A stretch of DNA of 64,000 nucleotides, taken from positions 13,948,427 to 14,012,426 of the forward strand of contig QVOM02000090.1 in the NCBI GenBank assembly GCA_003586115.2. Direction: 5' to 3'. This document shows positions 34,356 through 43,998 of the stretch, piece by piece; the first letter of the stretch is position 1; each line of letters starts with the position of its first letter. Under the pieces are notes generated by a model. The model did no database searches and was not told the origin of the DNA. It saw only the letters and a program-made list of their open reading frames with translations. The stretch is from Salvator merianae. Lineage: Eukaryota > Chordata > Lepidosauria > Squamata > Teiidae. Position numbers and translations under genes: made by a program.

Positions 34356-35185
34356 CTCCAATTCCAAATTTGAGTCTACCTATTCACCATGGGGATGTTG
34401 GCCAGTCCACTTTTATCCATTCATTCAGATAAAGGTGATAAAGTGGCCCCATATCACAGCACATCACAGAATGCCAATCCCATAACCGTAATACATGATG
34501 TTGGCACTTGCTCTGTTCTCATAGGCCACTGGGTTCCCAAAACAAGCTCCAGAAACTTTACACCTTTGTATGGAGATCAGTCAGGGTGCTTAAGTTTTCT
34601 CTTGCTTTCACAAGGAAAGCAAAAATCAGGGCTCCACAGAAGGGCTGCATCCACACACTATTACCTTTAATGCACATTGTTTTAGCAACCTCTCATCCAA
34701 ATGTTCCTGATTGTCTAGAGACCTTTTCCCAAATCTCCTTCCTGATGTTCCCATCATTTCAGCCTCAAAGTATCCATCATGAGATCCTGATCCTGACAAG
34801 CCTTTTAGCTCTGGCCTAGTCCATCCAATGGAGAGACCGTGTTGCCCTCTTGTGGTTGAGAATGTTTTCGTGTTGACATCTGAACGTTATCTGTCCTGTC
34901 TTTTTGGAAGTGCTCAAACTATGCTGTGGCTTTTTGCTCATAACATAATGTATCTGCTTCTTGCAGAAATAAGAATGCTGTGGCCAGAGAGAATAGCTTC
35001 TTCACATTAAGCACAAATGATTGGGATGAAATATTTTAAGTCCACAGAAGGTCAGCCAGTCTGGCTTGAGAAATCCATGAAAAGTCCTTCACACTTAACA
35101 ATTGTGCCTCGTTACACAAAGGGTGGATAATATTGTGAAGCCTTCTGACCTTGTGAGCAACACAGACTTTACTATGTACTGTGTG

Positions 35186-35229
35186 ACACACATACACACA
35201 CACACACACACATACATATATATATATAT
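35186..35229 (+). repeat. (CA)n(TA)n compound microsatellite
   Basis: CA repeats followed by TA repeats, about 115 bp upstream of the SH3-III exon at 35345. Confidence 0.92.
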
Positions 35230-35344
35230 GGTCTTAGACCTCCAAGATTGTGTTTCAAGAGGGTTGGTGAATAGGAAGCTGGAGTATTAACATTTCTGGT
35301 TAAGAGCAACTGCAGTGACTTCGCTTCCCCTTTGATTGGAACAG

Positions 35345-35448
35345 AAAGAAGCAAGAGAAACAGCCGGCAGCCGGCAGCATCGACAAGAAGAATGGTTGCA
35401 CTCTATGACTACGATCCAAGGGAGAGCTCCCCTAATGTTGACGTAGAG
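35345..35448 (+). CDS. RIMBP2: RIMBP2 exon: start of SH3-III
   Basis: A 104-nt, phase 1-0 exon encodes (E)RSKRNSRQPAASTRRMVALYDYDPRESSPNVDVE (read in segments RSKRNSRQPA / ASTRRMVALY / DYDPRESSPN / VDVE). It is bounded by TTGGAACAG and GAG|GTATTT. MVALYDYDP is a textbook SH3 start. The preceding basic stretch is typical of the SH3-II to SH3-III linker in this family. Confidence 0.98.
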
Positions 35449-35934
35449 GTATTTCTTGATCCAAATCAGGGCACTGCTTTCTAATCCAAACAACCAAAAA
35501 GACAGACCATAGGATATTGCCCCTTATTTCAAGCCTGGGAGATGGCTGTTTGATGCCTTCCAAACTCTGAAGGAATCCATCACTATGCGGACGTTGCTTG
35601 CCTGATGCTCTGGTTTGGTTCCAACTACCATGGTCTTGTGCAGTACTGAGATATATGAGTAACTGCTGCCTACATAAAACTGTAGGTTCAGGGATTGAGG
35701 AGGCTTGGACTACCAGTGTATGGCAGCAATCTGTCGGGGGGAAGCCCAGACCATCAGTAAGACAATGACATAGCAGAGGGGAGTCCTGGTCTACCAGTAT
35801 GTCAGTAGCACTGAGCAGGGATGGACCAGTCTACCAGAGAAAAGCAATGGCCTTTCAGAAGCCAAATCACACTACTGACAGTTAATGGTCCTATATAGAT
35901 CTGCCCAACAATAGAGATCTGACGGGGAGGCGCT

Positions 35935-36235
35935 TCTCCTGAGCCTGTCAGTTGAGGAGGTTCGTAGGGGCGGAGCCCAGGAGGAGAGCCTTCCCAGTTT
36001 TGGTTCCCAGGTTGTGGAACAATGTCCCTGCAGAGATATGCCAGAAATCAATAGTGGGCAGCTTCCGGCACTTGATAGATATATACTTTTTTAATTCAGC
36101 ATTTGATCTGTCAGAGTATTTCAGTTTATATTTTACCTTTGTATTTTCTAAAATTCGTTTTAACTCCTCTTTGTTAACTGCCCCGAGATGAACGTGATGG
36201 GGCCCCTCCTGAAAATGGCTACAGCCAGAAAGGAG
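35935..36235 (+). mobile_element. CR1/L2-type LINE, ORF2 C-terminal fragment
   Basis: The frame reads RRRAFPVLVPRLWNNVPAEI followed by SFRHLIDIYFF. This resembles the conserved C-terminal end of vertebrate L2/CR1 ORF2 (RRRAF...PRLWN.LP.EIR...SFR). It is followed by an AT-rich 3' end and a 'ctgccccgag' block, so it is a 5'-truncated insertion inside a RIMBP2 intron. Confidence 0.72.
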
Positions 36236-36342
36236 ACACCCACAGGGGTGCTGAAAGAGGTGGTTCACCCTTAATTACTTTGATCTCACATCGCAAGAAT
36301 CCGAAGGCCATGATGACTTTCTCCTTTCTTCTCTTTCTATAG

Positions 36343-36414
36343 GCTGAACTCACATTCTGTACCGGAGATATCATCACTGTCACTGGAGAAATCGATGAAG
36401 ATGGGTTTTACTGC
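36343..36414 (+). CDS. RIMBP2: RIMBP2 exon: middle of SH3-III
   Basis: A 72-nt, phase 0-0 exon encodes AELTFCTGDIITVTGEIDED followed by GFYC. It is bounded by TTTCTATAG and TGC|GTAAGA. It is the n-Src/distal-loop portion of SH3-III. The last residue is Cys where I recall Tyr in mammals (a single base change), and Thr occurs in ITVTGE where I recall Phe. Confidence 0.97.
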
Positions 36415-37012
36415 GTAAGAGCTCCATTACTTCCTTTCTGGTGGCCTGATCCAGTCTCAATATGCACAGTAGATGTGGCTTGGAGAAAGAGACCACAGGG
36501 TGCGGGTGGCAGGACAGCTCTGTTGGTGCCATCTGCTCAACTGCTCAAATAAACAACATCCCCTGTGTGACGCAATGACTAACTTCTCACCAACCACCCA
36601 TAGTCCATAGCTATATTATGCACTTTGTTCCCAGTCGTGGAAAATGGGGAGTTAGGGGAATTATGGAGGCCCAGTTTACTGAGGTAAACCACTGCCCCAA
36701 CGAAGATGCATCTCATTTACCAAAGTTAATGGAGCTGCCAAGGGGAGATCTTATCTTATCCACTTAAGTTGATAGCATCACAGAGGCCAAACACACCTTT
36801 TTGAGAGTTTCTGAGATGGCATTTAACAATGGAAGACAATTCAACCAACTCTGTAGAAGGAAAACCGTGCTGTAAATAAACCATGTTATGCAAGGGAAGT
36901 CGCACGTGACCAGCTGTGTATAAAGGAAAAACCAGGTTGTGCAAAAACCGTGTCCCGTCAGGAACAGCTATAAATGAATCACTTCCTGTCTCTGGCTTCT
37001 TCCCCATTCCAG

Positions 37013-37147
37013 GGTGAACTGAATGGCCAGAAGGGTCTGGTTCCTTCAAATTTTCTTGAAGAAGTGCCTGATGATGTAGAAGTCTATTTATCTGATGCCC
37101 CATCACGATACCCTCAAGAAACGCCAACGCGTGCAAAAGCAAAAAGG
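37013..37147 (+). CDS. RIMBP2: RIMBP2 exon: end of SH3-III
   Basis: A 135-nt, phase 0-0 exon encodes GELNGQKGLVPSNFLEEVPD, DVEVYLSDAPSRYPQETPTR and AKAKR. It is bounded by CCATTCCAG and AGG|GTAAGC. GLVPSNFLEE completes SH3-III. The end AKAKR joins in frame to either the KKSVHFTP exon (37974) or the polybasic exon (39793). Confidence 0.98.
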
Positions 37148-37247
37148 GTAAGCAGGCATTGAAAAAAGAAAGTGGCAAAGAAAGCAAAGTCATTGTTTGG
37201 TCTGGATTTCATGTCTTCTTCATGCATCATCTCAGACTGAGTTCAAG

Positions 37248-37330
37248 TATATATATATATATATGTATGTGTGTGTGCGCGCGCGTGCGAGCGAGCGCAT
37301 GTGTGTGTGTGTGTGTGTGTGTGTGAGTGT
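37248..37330 (+). repeat. (AT)n(GT)n(GC)n compound microsatellite
   Basis: An AT run, then GTGTGCGCGCGC, GCGAGCGA and a long GT run. The alternating purine-pyrimidine sequence could form Z-DNA. Confidence 0.92.
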
Positions 37331-37504
37331 TGTTTGCCTTTTAAATTATTTTAGTTTGAATGTTTTCCAAAATCCATTTCATTTTGTTCTGTTTCTAGGA
37401 CATGCCGGGGATTGAAATTAAAAAATAAAAGGCTAGTGTAACACAGAAGTAATGTAGCATTCTGCTACTCTGTGTAATACTTTCAGCCTTTAGATATTTT
37501 TCTT

Positions 37505-37625
37505 CTTTTTTTAATTTAATTTAATTTATTTATTTGTATTTTTATCCTGCTGTATACCTGCCGTATACCTGCTATATACCCGAAGGTCTCAGGGCGGGTC
37601 CCAATAAAATCACAATAAATATAGG
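37505..37625. mobile_element. LINE (CR1/L2-like) end fragment
   Basis: It shares the module 'tttgtatttttatcctgctgtatacc...cccgaaggtctcagggcgggt' with 6815 and 53985. The internal 'ctgccgtatacctgctatatacc' shows a small local duplication. Confidence 0.6.
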
Positions 37626-37973
37626 TAAAATAGGTTTTAGTGGTTTGTAATACTGCAGGTATCATGCAGTTGATGTATCAAAGAACAGAGAGGGAAATAG
37701 GAAGAAGCAATTTCTTCTGGCGCCAGCTGTTAACCGTAAACTTGGTTCCTTTTCCATGTTTCGATTGTTTTTTCTTTGTTTTGTTTTGTTTTGTTTTTGC
37801 TTTGTTTTGTTCTGTTTCTACTGCCAGCGAGGGTCCTGAAAAGCTACCAGGTCTAAGGAAATCGGTTCACTTGTATGCAATTTCACCTGTCTACTTTCAT
37901 CCCTGCAGTTTCTCTATATTACATTTTATGTATATATATTTTTTTGTTTCTTTGCTCATCTGCTTGCGAACAG

Positions 37974-38000
37974 AAGAAGAGTGTTCATTTCACACCTTAA
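37974..38000 (+). CDS. RIMBP2: RIMBP2 alternative last exon: KKSVHFTP
   Basis: After TTGCGAACAG the frame reads KKSVHFTP then TAA (37998-38000). Joined to AKAKR (37147) it gives the C-terminus that I recall for the common mammalian RIMBP2. The acceptor is preceded by a T-rich tract (TTTTTTTGTTTCTTTGCTC). Its 3' UTR may run to the AATAAA signals near 39297-39314. It is mutually exclusive with the terminal exon at 39793. Confidence 0.9.
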   Translation, partial: KKSVHFTP

Positions 38001-38917
38001 AAAAAATTAAAAAGGCAATGTAGCCTTCACGTAAGTGAGCAACTGAAGATACCAATAGAGAAACCCGCTCAAGCTGGCATCCTCTAATGCAGCTGTCTTG
38101 GCACCTCAATGTACAGACGGAGAAATATGTTTCCAAAGCTCTTCTCCCTGGTCAGTTTCTGCCTTTTCTGTTTTCCCCCCCTCTCTTTTGAAAAGAGAAG
38201 GGAAAAGAAAAAGACAAACCATTTTCTAGGATGTACGCGATCCTGACAGGTCAACAGACCTGACTGTTGCAACTGTTTTTTCTTCTTCCTTGTGTTGGGT
38301 TGATAAGCATAGAGGGGGAAAAACTTTTAAACTTTGGAACATATTTCTTACTGGACTTACTGTTTGTTTGCATTATTTTTTAAAACAAGTGTTCCTAGCG
38401 TCTAACTCCAAAGAAAAGCTGCATATTGCATTGTTAGCCAATCTGGAAGTGAAGTTCCGTCTCGAACAGAGGTGGACATTAAAAAAAAAAAAAAATTAAA
38501 GTATTAGGCCCCCTTGCATAATAAGCATAACATTATAAGCAGATGAATATGGGAGTTTCTCAGAGTGTGTGGATGGTTTTGACAAACGCAGTAGCCTCAA
38601 ATATCTGCTTAAACTGTTTGCCTTAAAAAAAGAAAAAAAATGTATTTCCTGGTCAGAGACATTATCTTAAGTTCACCACTTGTTGCAATCTATACTATAG
38701 GCCTCCCAAAGCCTGTCTGTTTCAAAAACTCTGCATTTCCACGTCTGTGTTTGCAAAGCGTTTGCGGTTTACCAATGCAATAACAGTTGACCTAGAGGTG
38801 TGCAGCTCCAGTCCATGAATGAATGCATTAGAATTCAGTATATGTGGTATCTTCAGGTGTACGTTGGGGTGCTTCGAAAAAGTGGCTCTTTTTGTTTGTT
38901 TTGTTTTTCTTCATTAG

Positions 38918-39036
38918 ACAAAGACCTTGATTTGCTATCAAAGGAAGCTCGCGATCCCTTCTCTTACATTTCCTCTCCAGTGATTCAACTGAGCCAGCAG
39001 AAATTTCAACCCAACTGCTGCAGCTGCCGGCCCTGA
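38918..39036 (+). CDS. Possible third RIMBP2 terminal exon (Cys-rich tail)
   Basis: A strong pyrimidine tract ends in TTCATTAG at 38917. In the frame that needs one upstream base it reads (G|AC)D KDLDLLSKEARDPFSY, ISSPVIQLSQQ, KFQPNCCSCRP and stops at 39034-39036. Phase-1 donors at 33016, 29539 or 26445 all supply a G, giving Asp at the junction. From the phase-0 donor at 37147 it would instead encode a 21-residue tail (TKTLICYQRK...). Two AATAAA signals lie about 265 bp downstream. I do not recognise the peptide, and it may simply be 3' UTR of the KKSVHFTP form. Confidence 0.3.
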
Positions 39037-39296
39037 AATATTGATAAAGATGGCCACCATGTTATGCCAGCAACTGCTCTAACCATTAGGGCATTCAGCT
39101 ATTTATTTTCTTCTCTCTGAAGAATTTTGCACTTTCTGTTGTGCACTCCGCTCAGTAAAGGGGTAATTCCTGTAGACGAGAGCACGGGCGTCTGGGAAAG
39201 CTTCCTTTGATGACAATTAAGGTTCATTTTAGCTTTTTTTCTTTCAACCAGTGTGCCATCTTCTCAAAATATGTATAGACAGTACACCTTTAAAAA

Positions 39297-39314
39297 AATA
39301 AATACATAAATAAA
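39297..39314 (+). terminator. Overlapping poly(A) signals (AATAAA x2)
   Basis: AATAAA occurs at 39297-39302 and again at 39309-39314, about 1.3 kb after the KKSVHFTP stop codon. They are suitable for 3' ends of the shorter RIMBP2 transcripts. Confidence 0.5.
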
Positions 39315-39792
39315 AAGCATTCAGTGGATCTCAAGAATTAAAACACATCTCTTATTATCCACACAATTGACCACTCTTTCTGGAAACTGGCTGGTGCCTA
39401 CCTAGAACTTTTCATTGGTCGTGCGTTAGCTCCGTTTCTCTCGTGCTCAGGGACACCACAAGAAAACCGAAATGGGAAAAATGATTTGATTTTGGCAAAA
39501 ATCCAATTTAAACTGGTCAGGGTTTAAACAGCGTGGTTTCTATAAAAGCCTGCTTTTGAAAGCATATAAAGTAAAAAAAAAAAACATTTGCACCTTCAGC
39601 GGTTTGCTCTTCTCACTGCACCAGTAAATTAGACAAGTCTTTTGTGTGGCATGCGTTAAAGAAAAAAAAATGGATTGTCCAAAAACGTGGGTGGGTGGGG
39701 AATGTTTAGTGAAACAAGCAAGCAAATTGTTACCAACTTTCTTCTTGTCTTTTTGGCTTTCATTCAGTAAACTGTAACAATGTACCTACTAG

Positions 39793-39984
39793 GTTCCTCC
39801 TGAGAATACAGGTTCCTCACCAAGGAGGACACCATCTCCCACAGTTCATCTCCATATGGGGTCACCTACGTCATCTTTGGGTTCTGGTAGTCCCGGGAGA
39901 GGCAGGGATTTGTCCTCGAAAAAGAAAAAGGGGCTCCTGTCCAAAGGGAAGAAACTTCTGAAAAAACTCGGTGCAATGAAATGA
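39793..39984 (+). CDS. RIMBP2: RIMBP2 last exon: polybasic C-terminus
   Basis: A 192-nt segment, phase 0, encodes 63 residues and TGA (39982-39984), bounded upstream by GTACCTACTAG. It reads VPPENTGSSPRRTPSPTVHL, HMGSPTSSLGSGSPGRGRDL, then SSKKKKGLLSKGKKLLKKLG and AMK. The Ser/Pro half has PRRTPSP kinase-like sites. The last 23 residues are a Lys-rich amphipathic tail that could contact membrane or acidic partners (inference). It resembles the C-terminal end of longer RIM-BP isoforms. Confidence 0.93.
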   Translation, partial: VPPENTGSSPRRTPSPTVHLHMGSPTSSLGSGSPGRGRDLSSKKKKGLLSKGKKLLKKLGAMK

Positions 39985-41570
39985 ATTCCGTATTTCTCTG
40001 GACAGCCTATAAAACTTCAGATCTATGTATTATTCTGGTTTCTTGGTTTCTGTTTTTGTTGGTTTGGTTTTTTTAAAAAAAAAATAAGAGAAAAGAAATA
40101 TGATTAAAAAGTTAAAAACTAGGGTTTTCATGACTTCTCTGGATATTTTTCTAGAGCAAATTTTGCCATTTCGTATTCTAACCACAGCCAAAATTACTGG
40201 CTTTGGGGTTCTCGGTCACTCAAATCAAACGGCAAGATGTGTTATGAGGAGGAACCCAAGACACATTGTTCCGAAAAAGCACAGTGTTGCCAACGTGTAT
40301 TTCAATTTTTTTAAAACATTTTTAAAAAATAGTCGTAGGGGAGAAGGTCAGAGGGATTCAGGCAAGTCACAAGAACCAGTGCGTATCTTGGGACGGAACC
40401 ATTTTCTTCCTTGGAAGGCCTTTGGAGAGATTTGGGGATCTGCTCCCCTCCCTTAAAGTGGAGAACAAGGAAAGCCTGTTCTTTCGATGGACCTTCTGCC
40501 GTTTCCCCAACAACTTTACACATACATGGTCTTGAAACTCCTAGTTTATTCCGCCTTGATGTTTGCCTTATAAATGCACAAAGATTTGTACTGTCGAAAC
40601 TATACAGCGTATCCTTCGTATGTATTGTGTGTCAAACTGTTGTTCCAACCTCCCCAAGACATTGGTAATGTATGAGATCGAGTATTTGGTATCAATGACT
40701 CCCATCGCTGTCTTTAGGAGTCTGAAAGTGTTCTTTAAAGAAGTATTCGTAAGCATCTGAGTTCTGAGTTCTGCTAGTCAACATCTTCAACGCGTTAAAA
40801 GCCAGAGTACTGCATTAAAATTCTCCAGAGAATGCACACTTTTGAGCCATTTTAAATAGAGATATACATATATATTTCTGTAGGACCTGGCAGAGGTAAA
40901 AATTTTAATGTTTCAACAGCCAGAGAGTAATAATAATTATAATAATTTGGGTTTTTTTAAAATGGATCTTGAAATGCAGAATCCAAGATAAACAATAGGA
41001 TTACGTGTTTGGCGGGAGCTATAGTTAATCTCAGAAGTACAGAGAAACATGTGGGTTAGGAAGTTGGATTAAAGGTGAGAAAGTTTTGTTATTCACTGGC
41101 GATTGCCAGCAAGAGGTGACTAAAAGACAGAAAAGATGAATATGGTGTTTGCCACATACTGCCTCCTTTTATCATCTTTGCGTGATTGGGAGAAAAGAAA
41201 AAATACACGAACACACACAAACAAGAAAATTATGTATTGCTGGCAGACATATTTGACCGTTCCTGTTTTATAACTTGTCCATTTGTAAATTCTTTTTACT
41301 GTTTATACATACTTTTCAGACTGCCTTTCTTTTGTAATTGATGGAAGGTTTATATGATTGATCAAAGCTTTTCCCCACTGTGTCTTCAAAGAAATATAAT
41401 GTAAATTCCTGTAAATTAATCTAGTGTGCTAGATTTATGAAATTAAAAGAAGAAGAAGAAAAAATACTGGCCTAAATTTGTGGTGCAAGTATTGTGTGAG
41501 CGTATGCATGTGTACAGGTCTTCATGTGTAAAATATTTTCTATAAATAAATTTGATATTTTGTAGCTTTG
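39985..41570 (+). other. RIMBP2: RIMBP2 3' UTR
   Basis: AT-rich non-coding sequence follows the stop at 39984, with AU-rich runs. It has no supported ORF. It ends with an ATTAAA at about 41440 and the stronger AATAAA at 41545, after which GT-rich sequence (TTGATATTTTGTAGCTTTG) marks a cleavage site near 41565-41575. Confidence 0.75.
41545..41550 (+). terminator. RIMBP2: Main RIMBP2 poly(A) signal AATAAA
   Basis: A canonical hexamer followed within 25 nt by T/GT-rich downstream element sequence. Confidence 0.75.
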
Positions 41571-42025
41571 TCCCGGTGGCATCTCTGGTCACAACATTAT
41601 TTCAGGGGTTGGATTATCTGTCTTGATATTTTTGAGTTTTGTGGTGGGTGTGTTCTTTGTATCTTGCCTTCCTCATAAAAGAGCCCAGGCATCAGCAATA
41701 TACCTATTAAAAGAAGCATGAACTGCTCTGGAGCAAAATATCCTTGGGTTAGAGCAGAACCAGGGATCATGCTCTCTTTAAGGTGTCTCCGGCCCAGGCT
41801 ACAACCCATGATCCTCTCGGCATGGCGGTTCTGGGGCTCCTGACAGGGCCGCCAGCTTCTGATGGGATTTCTGCTGAGGTTTTCTCATTGGCCTCACAAA
41901 GACTGAGCTGGTGACGTTCTGGGCAGCTCACCGGGCCATGGCTGAGCCGGCACGTCGCTTGGCCGGTTGCTCCACCTGGTGGACTTGACGTGCAAGCGGC
42001 AGTGATCCTTTCAGTTCTCACTTTG

Positions 42026-42247
42026 CTGCGTCCACACCTATGTATCCAACCACCTTCAGTCCACTTTCAGAGAGGGGGAAAGAGCGAATGCATCAGGAAA
42101 GTGACAAGCAGTTGTCTTTCAGCATTGTCTGACCCTGCAAATCCCCCTTTGGGCTAGATAGTGTGCGAAGAAAATGTCCCTTTGCTGATGGGTTCTCGTA
42201 CTTTGAAGGTGGACTAAAGCTGGATTAAAGCTTAGGTATAGATGCGG
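42026..42247. mobile_element. Fold-back MITE, copy 2
   Basis: The left arm CTGCGTCCACACCTATGTATCC...TTCAGTCCACTTTCAG is mirrored by the right arm GGTGGACTAAAGC, TGGATTAAAGCTTAGG, TATAGATGCGG. It is about 220 bp and more diverged in the centre than copy 1. Confidence 0.65.
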
Positions 42248-42423
42248 CGGAGGATTCCGGGTTTACGGCACCTAGTAGCTGCTGGCCTTTGCTTCTGATA
42301 GTCAGATGTCTACGCTTCTGGATCTTTGATTCTGCCTCAGAGATGCATCTTGCGCCTTTCGGATTCCTTATCTCACAGCCTGTCTTGTATCCCTCAACGC
42401 GGAAATCTAGCAGGTTGACTCCA

Positions 42424-42645
42424 GGGGGCCACTTGTTCCTAACTTTGAATCCGGCTTCAGTCCACTTTTGGATGAAAATAACACATCAGCAAAGCGACTC
42501 ATCATTTTCTTTCCACATTATCTAACCCAAAGGTGGGTTTTCTGAGTCAGATAATGCCGAAAGAAAACATCTTATTACTTCACTGATTTGTTCTCTCAGT
42601 CTGAAAGTGGACCGAAGCTGGATTAAATCTTAGGTGTGACTGGGG
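42424..42645. mobile_element. Fold-back MITE, copy 3
   Basis: The arms contain TTCAGTCCACTTTTGGAT and TTTTCTTTCCACATTATC. They are mirrored by GATAATGCCGAAAGAAAA and AGTCTGAAAGTGGACCGAAG. CTCCA flanks both sides (42419-42423 and 42646-42650), a possible 5-bp target duplication. It lies about 175 bp from copy 2. Confidence 0.75.
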
Positions 42646-42779
42646 CTCCAGCTTTGTCAAGCTTGTTTTTTTTCTACTGTTAAGTTCCCTCTCTTTGGAT
42701 TTCCTGGTTCTGACTCTTGGATAGTTTTCTGGCTTGCCCTCTGTGCCCCACTGGGCTGCTGTTTTTCCTTCCTTCGGAA

Positions 42780-43350
42780 TTGCTGGCGTGTGCGTGGACC
42801 CGTGGTGGGCGGCCAGCGTGTGGAAGCGGCCGGAAGTCCCTCCCCCTGCAGAAAGCCGGCTCGTGAGCAACCTTTGCAGCCAGCCGGTCAGGTGAGCGGT
42901 GCCCAAGGAAGAGAGGAGGTGGGCCAAAGCTCTCCACCTCGCCCGTCTCCAGATGTTCTGGACTGCATCTCCGATGAGCATCAGCCAGGCGCGTGCTGAC
43001 GAAGGCTCTGGCCTCGGGCGCTTTCCAGCGGTCCCAGGCGGTGCAACCGAAGCCCGTGCTCAGAGTAAGGAGAGCCGGGCGGCTTCTGGCTGTGACACAT
43101 GAATGCCTGCGTGACTCAGCACGTGAGGCTGGGACTCGGCCGCGGAGAGACAGGATGTGAGCTGGCGCTACAGGCTGTGGAGCAATTGCGAGGCTGCGGG
43201 ATGACACCGCGGAGCAGGCGAGGGTTTTTTGCTGAGCACCAGGGCTCGCATCCGCCGGCAGGAAGGACGACCCTCCAAGGCACAGGAAGGACGGGAGGCC
43301 TGGGGAGGCCGATAGCAGCCGCGTTTCCTCTGCAGCGGTGGAAAGGCTGA
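42780..43350. promoter_or_regulatory. CpG-rich intergenic patch
   Basis: GC-rich sequence with frequent CpG about 1.2 kb beyond the RIMBP2 poly(A) site. ORFs on both strands overlap and show no recognisable family. A remote promoter or regulatory island is possible, but no transcript signals are seen. Confidence 0.3.
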
Positions 43351-43867
43351 TGCTTGCAACTAAGAGAGTCCAGGATGGGGAAGGCGCCTGCGCTTGGGAA
43401 GGAAAGATTAGCCAAACCAGCTCAGCTATATCTGGTTGAACCGCAGCTCCCATAAGCCCCTGCAGGGCATTTGAACGGCGGCGAGGAATGATGGGAGTTG
43501 TAATTCAGCCAGCTGTGGAGAAGCAGAGTTCGGCTGACTGTGTTTTCCTGAAAAACAAACATCAGTGCTTCCCTCCACGTAATGCAAACGGGCAACGCAC
43601 GGAATTAAAATAATGACAAGAGCATAATTATGCTCCATTAATAGCTCCCTTCCTAGCACTTCTCCATTAGGCTCCTGCCATGCGCTGCCTTTGAAAGCTG
43701 TTTGGAAACAGCACCCCAAGAATGCAGCCAATCAGCTGCTTACTAGAACTGATCCGGAGTAGCAATCTTGCCAGCTGGCGACACAAGTTCACTTGGCGAT
43801 GATCTGTTTCCAAGTATATGTCCAAGTGTCCATGCCAGCATTTTGGCTGCCCCTTGCTTGTTTTGCT

Positions 43868-43998
43868 TGGCCTGTGACGCTGTGCAGAGATGGGTGTGGT
43901 CAGGACCTAGATGGGAGACCACCAGGAAATCATAGGAGGTACTGGAGGAAGGCAGTGGCAAGTCATTTCTGTACTGTTGGGGGAAAGAAACAAACAAA
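43868..43998 (+). mobile_element. 5S rRNA-derived SINE
   Basis: GGTCAGGACCTAGATGGGAGACCACCAGGAAAT closely follows the 3' half of vertebrate 5S rRNA (GGTTAGTACTTGGATGGGAGACCGCCTGGGAAT in pieces). It continues into a SINE-like tail 'ggaaggcagtggcaagtcatttctgtact'. The 5' half of 5S is missing, so this is a mobile element, not a 5S gene. Confidence 0.72.

Larger units (their letters stand above)
2114..41570 (+). other. RIMBP2: RIMBP2 gene body (5' end outside window)
   Basis: This span runs from the first confident exon to the inferred poly(A) site. The assembled product has the RIM-binding protein layout: N-terminal coiled coil, SH3-I, three fibronectin III domains, a long acidic/Ser-rich linker, SH3-II, SH3-III and a basic tail. 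RIM-BPs sit at presynaptic active zones; their SH3 domains bind proline-rich motifs in RIM and in CaV channels. All exon phases are compatible and every intron is GT-AG. RIMBP2 rather than RIMBP1/3 is chosen from recalled family sequence, especially the SH3-I, linker and KKSVHFTP end. No promoter is visible in the window. Confidence 0.96.

Noticed and set aside
43868..43998. 5S rRNA gene
   Set aside because: Only the 3' half of 5S is recognisable, it is diverged and it runs into a SINE tail.
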